Numbered from the stretch's first letter, positions 44,186 through 57,429 are shown. The stretch is DNA of 64,000 nucleotides from Triglochin maritima (GCA_963682175.1 OY821784.1:27881621-27945620); one strand, 5' to 3'. The notes: generated by a model from the sequence alone, not told the origin. Made by a program: numbers and translations.

Positions 44186-46227
44186 TGTAGGATTTCTAGT
44201 TTAATTGTACATATATATTTTCGAAATTTTTATGCACAATAAGGATCAATTTACAATTTTCTATGATTTATTTCATGCATGCATCAATTTTTTTCAATAA
44301 CATTATTAAAACAAATATGAGACTCCGAAATTCATACCTAGAAGTTCTCTAAAACTTCTTGATGATCCGGAGACGTTGAGGATGCTTGTCGCTGCGCCGG
44401 ATGCCTCCGAGTATTCACCAAACTCTAAACAAGATCGGAGAGAGGGAAGCTAGTCTCCCAATCTCCGATAGGGTTTAGAATCTAATTACTAACCCCTCTT
44501 TAGTTCCCTTGAGAAGATGATCTCTGAAGAACTAAAACGAAACTTAAGAATTAAGGAATTTTCATGGAGAATTATGGAGAGAGAATTTTGCAGAAGAAAA
44601 TAATGAATTGGATTATTGAGGTAATGAGATAAACTTGTATTTATAAGTTCTCTCCAAATTACCTATTCATGTGCAACCCCTTGCCCATGATTTCATGCAA
44701 ACTTCCATCTAACCATCCATTATTTGCTAACAAATAATCTTAGCCACGAATTAAATCAATTATGGACCAATTCCATGCGTGATCTAATTAATTCTTAAAT
44801 TAATTATGCATAAAACCGTCTGGCCGGTCGACTGTTTGCGAGGTCCGATCGGCCGCTTAGACAGATTTTCGGTCGACCGTTTGACATTCGGTCGACCATT
44901 CTCAACAGTAGAATATTTCATCGCAATGTTCGGTCGACCGACCGATAGATTCGGTCGACCGTTACGAACAGACGAAAATTCCTTGTTATCGGTCGAGACG
45001 CTTCCGGTCGACCGTGCACCTATCGGTCGACCGTTTACTGTTGTTCGGTCGACCGGTTGTGCACTGTTTTGCAGAATTGTCAAATTTCGGTTTAACCCCT
45101 ACAAAATTTTGACATTTCGGGATTAGTAGTAAATTCACAACTTATGTAACATATTATCCTATGTAATGATTAATCATTACACCCCATAATATTTACATCA
45201 CATATGAATTTAATTTAGATTCTAACTATGTTATTAATCACAACATAATTTTGATTTTGCTTGTTCACCCCATGTGTCATATTTTCCACATGAAACCCGA
45301 CACATCCTATGAACTCAAAATCCCCATTTCTTGTTTTCCAATTTTGTGGTGTGACCTATAGGAGGATCTAAACTAAGTTGGCAGTGATATTAAGAACTTA
45401 ATATCACAAGCTATAAACGGTATCTAGCTACACATTATAGCTCCCAACTAGTTAGATGTCTTAATTCCACTCGAACCAAAACCCGATCCATTTAGTGATG
45501 GAGTGCATCACTTGTGTCCGTCTCTTGCCTCATGATATTAAGAATACACACAAAGTAGTATTGTGTCATCTTTGTATTAGTATTCATTTCTTGATCTCAT
45601 TAAGCTAGTTATAAATATGTGACTTAACTCAAATCACATTGTGCACATTATAACTTTGCTTTATCAAGGGGCCCACTAATATCATCACTCAATTAAGAGG
45701 GGCAATGATAATCTTTTGACTAACTATCTTCTCCAACAAAAGTTGTACTTAACCAACTAATGCCTTTACACTACACTTATCGATAGCTCAAGACACTAGT
45801 CTAATCAAGCATTTCTTAAGTGATTGGATATAAGTCTCATATCAATGGACCAAAGATACAGTAAAATATTAATGACACAAAAACACATTTCTATAATATT
45901 TTACTTATTAGGTCTATTCAGTATACAAAAGTAATATTTTCCTCTTTTGCGTACCCGTGTTGTCACTCACTTGTAGAGCTACAATGATCTATGACCAACA
46001 CGACAATCTTAACTCGGTAATCAATGTCCCATGTTAATTACCATGATTACGAATATCTTTTGTTTTATGCAAACCAATATCTTTTAGAGCTCTACGGTTA
46101 AGGACCAAGAGCCTCTTCCTTAACACTTCTAAAAGACGAATAACATAAACAAGTAACAAAATGATTTCTCATTCAATTCATAATAATTAACATTTAAAAG
46201 TAAAACATTTAGAACACATTCCCTTCA
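44186..46227 (-). repeat. 3' LTR of the minus copia element
   Basis: TGTAGGATTT...CATTCCCTTCA on the plus strand. TATA box on the minus strand at 44638-44645. CGGTCGACCG array at 44822-45055, which is upstream of the TATA box in the direction of transcription. Confidence 0.93.
44822..45055. repeat. CGGTCGACCG array (copia, 3' LTR)
   Basis: Six exact copies at 44870, 44931, 44952, 45005, 45024 and 45046, with near copies at 44824, 44889 and 44990. The 18-mer CGGTCGACCGGTTGTGCA at 45046 also occurs in the gypsy LTR at 549. Confidence 0.9.
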
Positions 46228-46311
46228 ATCTCCCACTTGTTATTAAAGTTTTCTTTCACATACATACTCAATGTATAAAACAATAATAACTAGGGTAAAC
46301 CCCATTACATA

Positions 46312-49300
46312 TCAATCTTCAAGCCAATCTACATGGTTCCTCAATCACATGGACTCGAAATGCATTTCGCCTTGGGCTTGGGATAATGGTTTTGTGAATG
46401 GATCAGCTGTGTTATTGTTGGTGTCCACCCATAATAGATTTATTTTGCCTTCGTCGATGAGGTCACGTGTCACGAAGTACTTACGATCCATGTACTTCAC
46501 TTTGTGGTGTGATCTAGGATCCTTGATTTGCGAGATAGATGCACTATTATCGCAAAACAGCTCGATGGGTCCCTCGCTCGTGGGAACTACTCCAAGCTTT
46601 TCAAGGAACTTCTTGATCCACACTCCTTCCTTGCTCGCTTCAGCGACAGCCATTACTTCGGAAGCAATGCTTGAGTCGGCCGTAGTGGTTTGCTTCCAGC
46701 TACGCCAACTCACAGCTCCACCATTCAAAAGAAAGACATATCCTGATTGCGACCTTCTATCGTCTGGATCACTCATGAAACTCGCATCCGAGTACCCTTC
46801 GGCTATCAATTCCCTTTGTCCTCCATAAACAAGAATCTTATCCTTAGTCCGATTAAGGTACTTCAGGATATTCTTGACCGCAGTCCAATGCTCAGGACTT
46901 GCGTTGGATTGGTGACGACTTGTCACGCTTAGAGCATACGAGACATCGGGTCTTGTGCAAGTCATCGCGTAAATGATCGACCCAATTGCCGAAGCATAAG
47001 GGACATCCTTCATGTACTCTAAGTCCTTACGTGATTGCGCACGTTGAGACTTCTTGAGTTGTATACCCATACTCATTGGCACACTGCCCTTTTTGGAGTT
47101 GTTCATCTTGAACCTTTCCAAGACCTTGTCAATGTATGCACGTTGACTGAGGCCAATGAGTCTACGGGATCTATCTCGATATATCTTGATTCCCAAGATG
47201 TATTGAGCCTCACCCATATCTTTCATTGAAAATGCAGATTTCAATGAACTTCTCGTTTGCTCAAGCAAAGGAATATGATTGCCCATTAGCAATATGTCAT
47301 CGACATATAAGATCAGGAATACTACATGGCTCCCACTAACCTTCTTGTATACACAAGGTTCTTCCTTACTTTGAACGAAGTGAAGCTTCTTCACTTCCTC
47401 GTCAAAGCGTTTGTTCCAACTCCTTGATGCTTGCTTCAATCCATAAATGGATCTTTGAAGCTTGCATACCTTCTCGCTATTCTTTGGATCTTCAAAACCT
47501 TGAGGTTGTACCATGTACACATCCTCCTCCAAGTTCCCATTAAGGAACGCCGTTTTGACATCCATTTGCCATATTTCATAATCATGAAATGAGGCAATAG
47601 CGAGCATAATCTGAATAGACTTGAACATGGCAACCGGTGAAAAAGTTTCATCATAGTCAATTCCTTGAACTTGAGTGAAACCTTTAAGCCTCGCTTTGTA
47701 GGTTGTCAAGTTCCCATCCATGTCCATCTTCCTCTTAAAAACCCATTATGAATGGCCTTTTTCCCTTGAGGAAGGTCAACTAAGTTCCATACTTGATTAT
47801 CATACATGGATTCTATTTCGGATTCCATGGCCTTTAGCCACAGTTTAGAGTCTTCTCTTTCCATTGCTTCTTGGAAGGTCAAGGGATCATTGGTATCTAG
47901 TACCATGATTTCATGAAGTCCCAAATATATATCGGGTTTCTTCCTTTCCCTTGTTGACCTTCTTAGTTCTTTTGGTTCTTCTCGTGTCTCTCGAACTTCT
48001 TCCACAATTTCTTCAAGAATAGGTTCATGTTCAACTCTTGAACGTACACTAGGTGGGGATGATTGAGATTCTCTCACAATTTCTTGCGAGGGTCTCTGAC
48101 TCACGCTCCCACAAACCAAAGGAATCTCGGTTGGGCCTTCATGATCTTGAATGTCATCATTCATGTCATGATCTTGTAGAGTATCTTGAGTTTCCTCAAG
48201 TACAACCCTACTCCCACTACTTTTTACCCTTTCTAGAAATGTGGCATCCCTCTCTACAATCACTCGATTGGAGGTGATATGCCAAAAGTAGTATCCTCTT
48301 GTCTCACGAGGATAACCTATAAAGAAGCACTTATCCGCTTTTGGTTGAAGTTTGGTCGACATCAATTTCTTGACGTAAGCCTCACAACCCCAAATCTTGA
48401 GAAAATTGAGCTTGGGTGTTTTACCACTCCACATCTCATAAGGAGTTGTCTCCATGGATTTGGATGGAACATTGTTTAGTGTGTAAGCCGCAGTTTGTAG
48501 TGCATAACTCCAAAAGTAAAGAGGTAATTCCGCATGACTCATCATTGACCGAACCATGTCGAGCAATGTCCTATTCCTCCTTTCGGATACCCCATTCCAC
48601 TGAGGTGTACCGGGAGGGGTGAGTTGAGGTACAATACCAAACTCCTTTAGGTATGAGTCAAATTCGGCACTTAAGTACTCACCTCCACGATCCGTTCGTA
48701 GAGACTTGATTTTCTTGTCGAGTTGGTTCTCTACTTCATTCTTGAATTCTTTGAATTTGTCAAAAGACTCACTTTTGTTTCTCATTAGATAAACATAGCC
48801 ATAACGACTATAATCATCCATGAACGTAATGAAGTACCTGAAACCATCTCGTGCACTAGTACTCATTGGACCACATACATCGGAATGTATCAAATCCAAC
48901 AAGCCACTCGCCCTTGGACCTTTCTTCTTGAAAGGCTTTTTGGTCATTTTTCCCATTAAACATGGTTGGCACGTCTCCAATGATTTGAAATCAAGTAGAC
49001 CAAGAAGGTTAGCTTCTTGCAATTTCTTGATGCGTTTTTCATTTATGTGACCGAGACGATAGTGCCACAAGAGAGTATCATTCTCGTGAGTGGTCTTAAG
49101 TCTTTTGTTATTGATATTAAAGATTTGTTTATTATTCAATTCAAGCAAATAGAGACCATTCCTTATGAATGCATTTGCATAGAAAACACCATTCTTCGAT
49201 ATAGACAAGCAAGAATTTGAAATATTTATGTTAAAATTATCCATATCTAAACATGATACAGAAATAATGTTCTTGCTAATCGAAGGCACATAATAAACAT

Positions 49301-50399
49301 TCTTTAGAAATAAATTTAAACCACTACATAATTGAAGCACCACAGAACCTTGTGCAATCGCAGACACGTTCGCACCATTTCCGACCTTCTATTCTACCTC
49401 GTTCCTCACGAGTTCCTTCCTATCCATGAGTAGCTGCACATTAGAAACTATGTGAGCACAAGATCCGGTATCTATTACCCAATCCTGGACAGAGGTGACT
49501 AAATTTATTTCAATAACAAATATACCTTTGGTCTTTTTGGGGCGTCGATGTTCAATCACTCCGTTGTCAAGGTCATCCTTGTACTTGGGGCAATTTGGCC
49601 GGATGTGTCCTTTTTCACCGCAGTGAAAGCACTTCGTATCGGGAGTTGGAGAATTCTGAGATTTCCCCCTTGAGGCAATAGCACGAGCACCTCATACTCC
49701 CTTGCTCTTGATTGAACCACTTTTGGTAGATTTGTCCTTTCCTTTACCAATCTTTTGGCTCCTCCCATGGACGGCAAGGACTTGCTTGTCCCTACCCTTG
49801 CCCATGTCAACTTCAGCAGTTTTGAGAGCGTTGTGCAGCTCCTCAAGACTCACCCCATTTTCACGCACGTGATAGTGCATTACAAAGTCCTTAAAGGACG
49901 GGGCTAGAGAGCCAAGAATCATATCTTCAGCAATGTCCTCGGGCATTGGTTAAGAGAGTTTTGCCAACTTCTCAAGGTACCCTTGCATCATGACAAAATG
50001 CATGGATACTGATGTTCCCTCCGCCATATGACACCTTGTGAGTGCGATGGTGGTCTTATAGCGCTCCTTTCGGGCACTATCCATGAACATCTTAGATAAA
50101 GCCTCCATGGTCTTCTTGGGTTTCGAATCCAAGTATTTCGCTTGAAGCGAGTCACCCATGGATGCTAGCATGAGACCTTGAACTTGGTTCTCTTGGTCTT
50201 CCCACTTGGCTTTAGCCTCTTTTTCTTCATCGGTTAATCTCTCATTCCATTTTGGGATTGAACCTTCCAAAATGTGAGATAGTTTCTCAAACTTTAACAC
50301 GATGTTGAGTTTGAGTTGCCAACTAATGAAGTTTGAGCCATCATTTGCTAAAGGGTGTTTTTCTATCATGGATCGTACGATAGGATGGATGTTCGGCAT
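46312..50399 (-). pseudogene. gag-pol: copia gag-pol, minus strand (broken)
   Basis: Starts at ATG 50399 (MPNIHPIVRSMIEK). Gag core (WQLKLNIVLKFEKL, MFMDSARKERYKT) runs to about 49700. The zinc knuckle CFHCGEKGHIRPNC is at about 49635, protease DTGSCAHI near 49465, and integrase HHCC (HYRLGHIN ... CQPCLMGK) near 49060-48950. The DDE core lies at about 48850-48560, with D in IHSDVCGP and TDRGGEY and E in GVSERRNRT. RT has YVDD near 47300 and RNase H runs to the end (EGYSDASF, DRKYFVTRD). Lesions: stops near 49948, 49690 and 49390, a 4-base deletion near 47745, an in-frame two-codon loss near 47690, and a TGA at 46345-46347 that trims the last 11 codons. Confidence 0.92.
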
Positions 50400-51910
50400 T
50401 TTTCTACAAAATAAATCATACAGGTTTTAATGCCAATTTTATGTTTTAATACACATGCATATATATATCGAATATAAATGTAAATACTGCAAATAGAATT
50501 TTGCCCGTAAATGCAGTAATCTAAGATCCTATCAATTGTAATATAGACTAGCTAAGGGCTATCGAATACATCACAATATCAAGGTAAGAAAAACTCTTTC
50601 TAATCACAACCTTTTTGAATTTTAGCAATATTAGCATCTTCAAACTCTTGTGATTCTTGTCGTTTTAATTATGAGGGAATATGACCTATCCTCCTAAGAA
50701 AAACTTTTTCACAAAACCGAGCGAGGGCTCTAGGTAATATTAAGAAAACTTATTTTCATTTGATACGAGATACGTTTATCCATTGTATTCACAACTAAAC
50801 ATACTTGGGGTTCACTTGGGTGAAACTCACCTCATATATTTAATTGTGGCACAACAATAGACAACCATTATATCTCCCACTATTCCCAAAGATGGAGGGA
50901 GCTATCTCCCGCTAAGGGCGAGCAGAGTATCCCTCGATCAATGCCTGCTAGTGGATGAAGTAAGAAGGAAAATTACTCTTAATTTTTGTTGGACAATTTC
51001 ATGTATTAACATGTGATTCAGAATTTTAGGTTATCATGCATATTATTATTCATACACATCCTAACATTCAACACATTCATCACATGCATAGCAAGATTAC
51101 AAAAACAGAAATTAAACCATTCACACAATCCACATCGTGTGAGTTTATATGTTCCCTTCGATCCTTGATCCTTGATCCCTGATCTTTGATCCTCAATCGA
51201 TGCGCTATAGCGGCGACTTCCTCTTGCACCGGAGATGTAGATTTTACAGAAAATAAACATGCTCCTCACATTCGATAAAAAACCGACTAGTGCAAGTCCT
51301 ATGTAAAAAAACCTCTCATATGCAAATGCAATTATCTAAAAGACGGAAAGAGAGAATTTTGGCTTTTACATACAAATAAGCCCTTGTATAATAATGATTA
51401 CATACATTCATAGTTGCTGATTTGGAACATATAAACTCACAATTCCTGCAAAGACAACTCGAGCATCCATGCACGCAATATTGCTATAAACTATACAATC
51501 TAGTTTATCAATCATCTAGAATCCTAAACAATTCTTTGAAAAACATTTTCAAATCCATTAAAAACGTTTTTCATCCATCCACATGTTCAAAAATAATTTT
51601 GAACCGCTGTCCATCCAATTTCCAAAAAGGAAAGACGAACCGCAGTTTTTCGGTTTTGTTGATTCTCTTACAAAATAATCGTTTATACTTAAAACGAAAT
51701 TATTGCAAGTTAGACTTATGTCTAAATCATAATTCTAATAATTACATGATATGTTTTAAACCACTTAAAACATTTAAAACGAATTATTACAAAGAATTAT
51801 TTCAACAAAACATTTAAAGACAGAAAAATCGGTAAACCGAATTGTTTAAATCCAAGATGGTAAACTAAATTTGTTTACAGCCTTAAATGATAAGAAAATT
51901 GAACCCTATA
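50400..51910 (-). other. Leader of the minus copia element
   Basis: About 1.5 kb without a credible frame. An acceptor-like TTTATTTTGTAG immediately precedes the gag ATG, matching the plus-strand copy. The 131-codon plus-strand frame at 51422-51817 is antisense leader sequence with no domain. Confidence 0.6.
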
Positions 51911-51921
51911 CTCTGATACCA
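51911..51921 (-). other. Primer binding site, initiator Met tRNA (minus strand)
   Basis: TGGTATCAGAG on the minus strand, one base from the LTR. Confidence 0.88.
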
Positions 51922-51922
51922 C

Positions 51923-53945
51923 TGTAGGATTTCTAGTTTAATTGTACATATATATTTTCGAAATTTTTATGCACAATAAGGATCAATTTACAATTTTCTA
52001 TGATTTATTTCATGCATGCATCAATTTTTTTCAATAACTTTATTAAAACAAATATGAGACTCCGAAATTCATACCTAGAAGTTCTCTAAAACTTCTTAAT
52101 GATCCGGAGACATTGAGGATGCTTGTCGCTGCGCCGGATGCCTCCGAGTATTCACCAAACTCTAAACAAGATCGGAGAGAGGGAAGCTAGTCTCTCAATC
52201 TCCGATAGGGTTTAGAATCTAATTACTAACCCCTCTTTAGTTCCCTAGAGAAGATGATCTCTGAAGAACTAAAACAAAACTTAAGAATTAAGGAATTTTC
52301 GTGGAGAATTATGGAGAGAGAGTTTTGCACAAGAAAATAATGAATTGGATTATTGAGGTAATGAGATAAACTTGTATTTATAAGTTCTCTCCAAATTACA
52401 TATTCATGTGCAACCCCTTGCCCATGATTTCATGCAAACTTCCATCTAACCATCCATTATTTGCTAACAAATAATCTTAGCCATGAATTAAATCAATTAT
52501 GGATCAATTCCATGCATGATCTAATTAATTCTTAAATTAATTCTGCATAAAACCGTCTGGCCGGTCGACCGTTTGCGAGGTCCGGTCGGCCACTTAGACC
52601 GATTTTCGGTCGACCATTCTCAACAGTAGAATATTTTATCGCAATGTTCGGTCGACTGACCGATAGATTCGGTCGACCGTTCCGAACAGACGAAAATTCC
52701 CTGTTATCGATCGAGACGTTTCCGGTCGACCGTGCACCTATCGGTTGACCGTTTACTGTTGTTCGGTTGACCGGTTGTGCAGTGTTTTGTAGAATTGTCA
52801 AATTTTGGTTTAACCCCTACAAAATTCTGACATTTCGGGATTAGTAGTAAATTCACAACTTATGTAACATATTATCTTATGTAATGATTAATCATTACAC
52901 CCCATAATATTTACATCACATATGAATTTAATTTAGATTCTAACTATGTTATTAATCACAACATAATTTTGATTTTGCTTGTTCACCCCATGTGTCATAT
53001 TTTCCACATGAAACCCGACACATCCTATGAACTCAAAATCCCCATTTCTTGTTTTCCAATTTTGTGGTGTGACCTATAGGAGGATCTAAACTAAGTTGGC
53101 AGTGATATTAAGAACTTAATATCACAAGCTATAAACGGTATCTAGCTACACATTATAGCTCCCAACTAGTTAGATGTCTTAATTCCACTCGAACCAAAAC
53201 CCGATCCATTTAGTTATGGAGTGCATCACTTGTGTCCGTCCCTTGCCTCATGATATTAAGAATACACACAAAGTAGTATTGTGTCATCTTTGTATTAGTA
53301 TTCATTTCTTGATCTCATTAAGCTAGTTATAAATATGTGACTTAACTCAAATCACATTGTGCACATTATAACTTTGCTTTATCAAGGGGCCCACTAATAT
53401 CATCACTCAATTAAGAGGGGCAATGATAATCTTTTGACTAACTATCTTCTCCAACAAAAGTTGTACTTAACCAACTAATGCCTTTACACTACACTTATCG
53501 ATAGCTCAAGACACTAGTCTAATCAAGCATTTCTTAAGTGATTGAATATAAGTCTCATATCAAATGACCAAAGATACAGTAAAATATTAATGACACAAAA
53601 ACACATATCTATAATATTTTACTTATTAGGTCTATTCAGTATACAAAAGTAATATTTTCCTCTTTTGCGTACCCGTGTTGTCACTCACTTGTAGAGCTAC
53701 AATGATCTATGACCAACACGACAATCTTAACTCGGTAATCAATGTCCCATGCTAATTACCATGATTGCGAATATCTTTTTCTTTATGCAAACTAATATCT
53801 TTTAGAGCTCTACGGTTAAGGACCAAGAGCCTCTTCCTTAACACTTCTAAAAGACGAATAACATAAACAAGGAACAAAATGATTTCTCATTCAATTCATA
53901 ATAATTGACATTTAAAAGTAAAACTTTTAGAACACATTCCTTTCA
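51923..53945 (-). repeat. 5' LTR of the minus copia element
   Basis: Direct copy of 44186-46227 with scattered substitutions and an approximately 20-bp loss inside the palindrome array. TATA box at 52375-52382 (minus). Confidence 0.93.
52562..52773. repeat. CGGTCGACCG array (copia, 5' LTR)
   Basis: Exact copies at 52562, 52670 and 52723. CGGTTGACCG at 52742 and 52764 stands where the partner LTR has intact copies, a C-to-T change at the central CpG. Confidence 0.9.
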
Positions 53946-54320
53946 ATACTTCCTCACCCCCACCCTAAATCTGTCACCCCCACCCTTTGGAGAGAGTTAG
54001 AAACTCATGGATGGAGGGAAGGAGAAGGGGTCCTAGAGAAACTACGAAAGAAAACTAAAAACACGAAATAAACCAACATAATTTTATTGCTAAAGAATGG
54101 AATAAAACAAGTTCTCCTTACAACAAAATTTTGGGGCTATTTATAGACGATACAAGGGACCCAAGTATGAATAAGGCAAGGACACGTGTTATGACACGAC
54201 TGGAAGAAATGCGGGGCAAGGATCGATTACCATGCGGCGTTTCCGCCGCACATTGACCGTCAGATGCAGCAGAATCGCCGCCTGGATGGCTCAGATTCGA
54301 TCCCGGACCGGATCCTCCAG
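53946..54320 (-). repeat. Athila-type LTR fragment
   Basis: On the minus strand this aligns with the middle of the tandem-array LTR (about 25480-25910): the CTATAAATAGCCCC promoter, TCTCTAGGACCCCTTC, GAGTTTCTAACTC, and the ACAGATTTAGGGTG segment. It has the GC dyad TGCGGCG...CGCCGCA at 54233-54250. Both LTR ends are missing. Confidence 0.75.
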
Positions 54321-54508
54321 TCTATTTCTTAGGTTGTTGTCTTTATCAGTATTCTGTAATTTTCTTGTATGTTGATGTAATTAGACTCCGAATCTTCTTG
54401 TAATAGTGCAACTTGTTTGACTATGTTGTGAGTAATTTCCCCGTTCTTTCTGGTCTTATTCCATGTGATATTTCATTTTATATTTTCTGCTTTTTTGGGG
54501 ACGTTGCA
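54321..54508 (+). repeat. Possible gypsy LTR 3' end
   Basis: Ends TTTTTTGGGGACGTTGCA, resembling the Tekay LTR end (GTTTGAGGACGTTACA) with the same AT-rich, TTTT-rich approach. No primer site follows, so it would be a solo or truncated LTR. Confidence 0.35.
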
Positions 54509-54542
54509 ATTTCAATACTCCAATTAGAATGTTAGTATTTTT

Positions 54543-55130
54543 ATGGCCTTTTGTCTTTACATGCATTGTCATTTGTTAGGGATGGATGACGACACTTCGG
54601 ACTTTCCAACTTTACCAGAATATTGCAGTCAAACACCAACCAGTCTGGCTGCGATAAACATAATTCCTGAACTTACACCGCAAGTATTGTTACCCTTTTC
54701 GGGCAACCCCTCTATCCAGCCACCTCTAAACGTCAACACCCTTACAACAACCATGTTTGGGCTACCTTCTTTCAATTTACTCCGATATAAAGACCCTAGA
54801 CTTAATATAGAGCCCTAGGGTGTGTTGTTGTCCCATTTTGCACTTAGTCAACCAAGTGTTGCTCGCTCAATTACATCCCAATCATCACCTAAATTTCAAC
54901 AATTTGAACACTTTGGGGTTATCCCAAGTATGGATCAGGCAAACATATTCCCAAATAATTCAATGCCACCACCGTCATTTCCACCACCTTCTTTTGTTAG
55001 ATCCAGTTCGAGCATGCTGACCTTTCCGTGGAAGAAATTTCCACAAGTAATAACAACTAGAAGGCAAAAGGGAGAGAACAGGGAGGACCAAAGGCAGGTT
55101 GGACAAACAAGATGCATCAAATGTTTGTGA
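54543..55130 (+). pseudogene. Unrecognised Pro/Ser/Asn-rich reading frame
   Basis: A frame from about 54582 (ATGGATGACGAC, just after an acceptor-like TTGTTAG/G) gives MDDDTSDFPTLPEYC and continues to a stop at 54818. A shifted frame from 54822 to 55130 continues in similar Pro/Ser/Gln-rich style and ends with a basic stretch (TTRRQKGENREDQRQ). The two may be one broken gene; it could be a captured host exon or a transposon accessory ORF. No domain is recognised, and it is bounded by LTR sequence on both sides. Confidence 0.3.
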
Positions 55131-55157
55131 AGGTGGGTGTATGAGTGGAGGAAGTAT

Positions 55158-57428
55158 TGAAAGGAATGTGTTCTAAAAGTTTTACTTTTATATGTCAATT
55201 ATTATGAATTGAATGTGCAAACATTTTGTTCCTTGATTATGGTATTCGTCTTTTGGAAGTATTAAGGAAGAGGCATTTGGTCCTTAACCGTGAGCTCTAA
55301 AAGATAATGGTTTACATAAATCAAAAGTTATTCACAATCAAGGTAATTAACATGGAACATTAATTACCGAGATAAGATTGTCGTGTTGGTCATCGATTGT
55401 TGTAGCTCTACAAATAATTGACGACACGAGTATAGAAAAGAGGAAAAGATTACTTTTATATATTGAATAGACCTAACAAGTAAAACATTATGGAATTGTG
55501 TTTCGTGTCATTAATGTTTTACTGTGTCTTGGATCCTAAGATATGAGACTTATATCTTTTCACTCAAGAAGTGCTTAATTTGATTATTGTCAATATACAT
55601 GCATTGTATATATATTTGTATACTTGCAATCATCTTAATAGGTTGATCAAGACAATCAAGGAAATGAGCATTGGGACAAAGGCATCAAGAGCTATCAATG
55701 AGTATAGTGATAAAGGCAATAGTTGGTTGAACATGACTTGTGCTGGAAAAGATAGCTAGTCAAACGATTATCATTGCCCCTCTTAATTGAGTGATGATAT
55801 TAGTGGGCCCGTTGATAAAGCAAAATTATAATGTGCACAATGTGACTTGAGTTAAGTCACATAGTTATAATTAGCTTAGAGAGATCAAGAAATGAATATA
55901 ATACAAAGGTGACACATTTCTACTTTGTATATATTCTTAATATCATGAGGCAAGGGACGTACACAAGTGGTGCACTTACATCACTAAATGGATCGTGTTT
56001 TGGTTCGGGTTGAACAAAGACTTCTATGCTAATTGGGCGACTATAATGTGTAGCTAGATACCGCTTACAGTCTGAGATATTAAGTGTTTAATATCACTGC
56101 CAATTTGGCTTAGATCCTCCTATAGGTCACACCACAAAATTGGTAAACAAGAGGTTTGATTTTAAGTTCATATGATGTGTCGGGTTTCATGTGAAAATGA
56201 GACACATGTGGTGAATGAATAAAATCAATATGTCAAAAGAATTGACATAATTAAAATCATAATAAATTCATATGAGGTGTGTATATTATGGGGTGTAATA
56301 ATTAAATATTACATAGGATAATATATCACATAAGATGTGAATTTGCTAAAAAACCCAAAAGATCAAATTTTGTTGGAAATAAATCCAAAATTTGACAAAG
56401 GCAAAATCGGGGTCAAACACGGTGAACCGTTCATGGTTCGGTCGACCGGGGTATCTTCGGATCAGTTAACCGAATAAGGAACGGGTAAGCGCAGTTGGTT
56501 GACCGAAATTGTCTGGAGTGCCTGGACAATCGGGTTCGGATAACCGAGTGTGTGCGGTCAACCGAGAAGTAGTATTTTCGGTAGACCGAAGGTGACACGG
56601 TCATCCAATGACTATATCCCAGGAGCGATTATGGTGGGTCAACGATCGACCGAGTGAAAAACGTGGTTTGTCCGTATTCTTCCAGGGAATTTTTCTCATA
56701 CAGAATCGGCCGACCGTCTAGCTCACTGGCGCACCGAACACGTGTTATAACCGAATGGTTCGGTTGACCGAATAATACTCGGTCTACCGAACAAGAATGA
56801 TTCTGTCTGAATTATTAAGAGATTAATTAGATCATGGGTGGATTAATTCCAGATTTAATTAAAACCTTTTTGTGGGTGATTATGTGGAAATTAGAGATTA
56901 ATTTTAGGAGAGAATAAACAAGGGATCATGGCTAAAGAATAGCTCTTGATAAGGATGTTTTGGGAGACTATAAAAGGACCCCTACTCCTACTTGTTTAAT
57001 AACTAATGCAAAAATTCTTTCTCTCATTAATCTCTCCCTAATCACCACGAAAATCTCTTAGTAAATTTAAGTTTTAGAGATAAGAATCTCAGGAGCTTAA
57101 AGAGGGGTCATTAGCTAGATTCTAAACCTTGTTAGAGATTGATTGGCTAGCTCCTTTCTCTCTAGTCTTGTTTAGAGTTTGGTGAACACTCGGAGGCAAA
57201 TCCGTGGACGATTCAACGGGCAACGCGACTCCGAATCTTCAAAAGGTTTTAGAGAACCTTTAGGTATGATTCTACCTTTGTGGTTTATTTTAATAAATGT
57301 AGGGTTGCATGATAATAGAATAAAACACAAAGTTGTGTACATAAAATTATTGAAACTATGAAATCGATCTTGTATGTTGTATTAAATTTTTTAAAATATA
57401 TACATACATGAGGACACAAAATCCTACA
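55158..57428 (+). repeat. 5' LTR of the plus copia element
   Basis: 2271 bp, TGAAAGG...CCTACA. TATAAAAG at 56969-56976. Decayed palindrome array at about 56435-56795. Donor-like TTTAG/GTATGA near 57262. Confidence 0.93.
56435..56795. repeat. Decayed palindrome array (plus copia 5' LTR)
   Basis: One intact CGGTCGACCG (about 56438). About ten variants of the wider dyad TTCGGT(NN)ACCGAA have the centre changed to TTGA, TCAA, TAGA, TCTA or ATAA. The 3' LTR repeats the start of it from about 63878 to the window edge. Confidence 0.8.
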
Positions 57429-57429
57429 G

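Larger units (their letters stand above)
44186..53945 (-). mobile_element. Ty1/copia element, minus strand
   Basis: LTRs of about 2.03 kb (44186-46227 and 51923-53945), Met-tRNA primer site and a gag-PR-IN-RT-RH coding region in copia order. The flanking five bases do not match: TCGGT before 44186, ATACT after 53945. The neighbours also differ in kind: Athila gag on one side, an Athila LTR fragment on the other. So a rearrangement has joined two different insertion sites. Lineage within copia not assigned. Confidence 0.93.

Noticed and set aside
46271..46828. 185-codon plus-strand frame
   Set aside because: Antisense of the copia RNase H region; the plus copy shows the same antisense frame.
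51422..51817. 131-codon Asn/Lys-rich frame
   Set aside because: Antisense of the AT-rich copia leader; no domain and not conserved in the plus copy.
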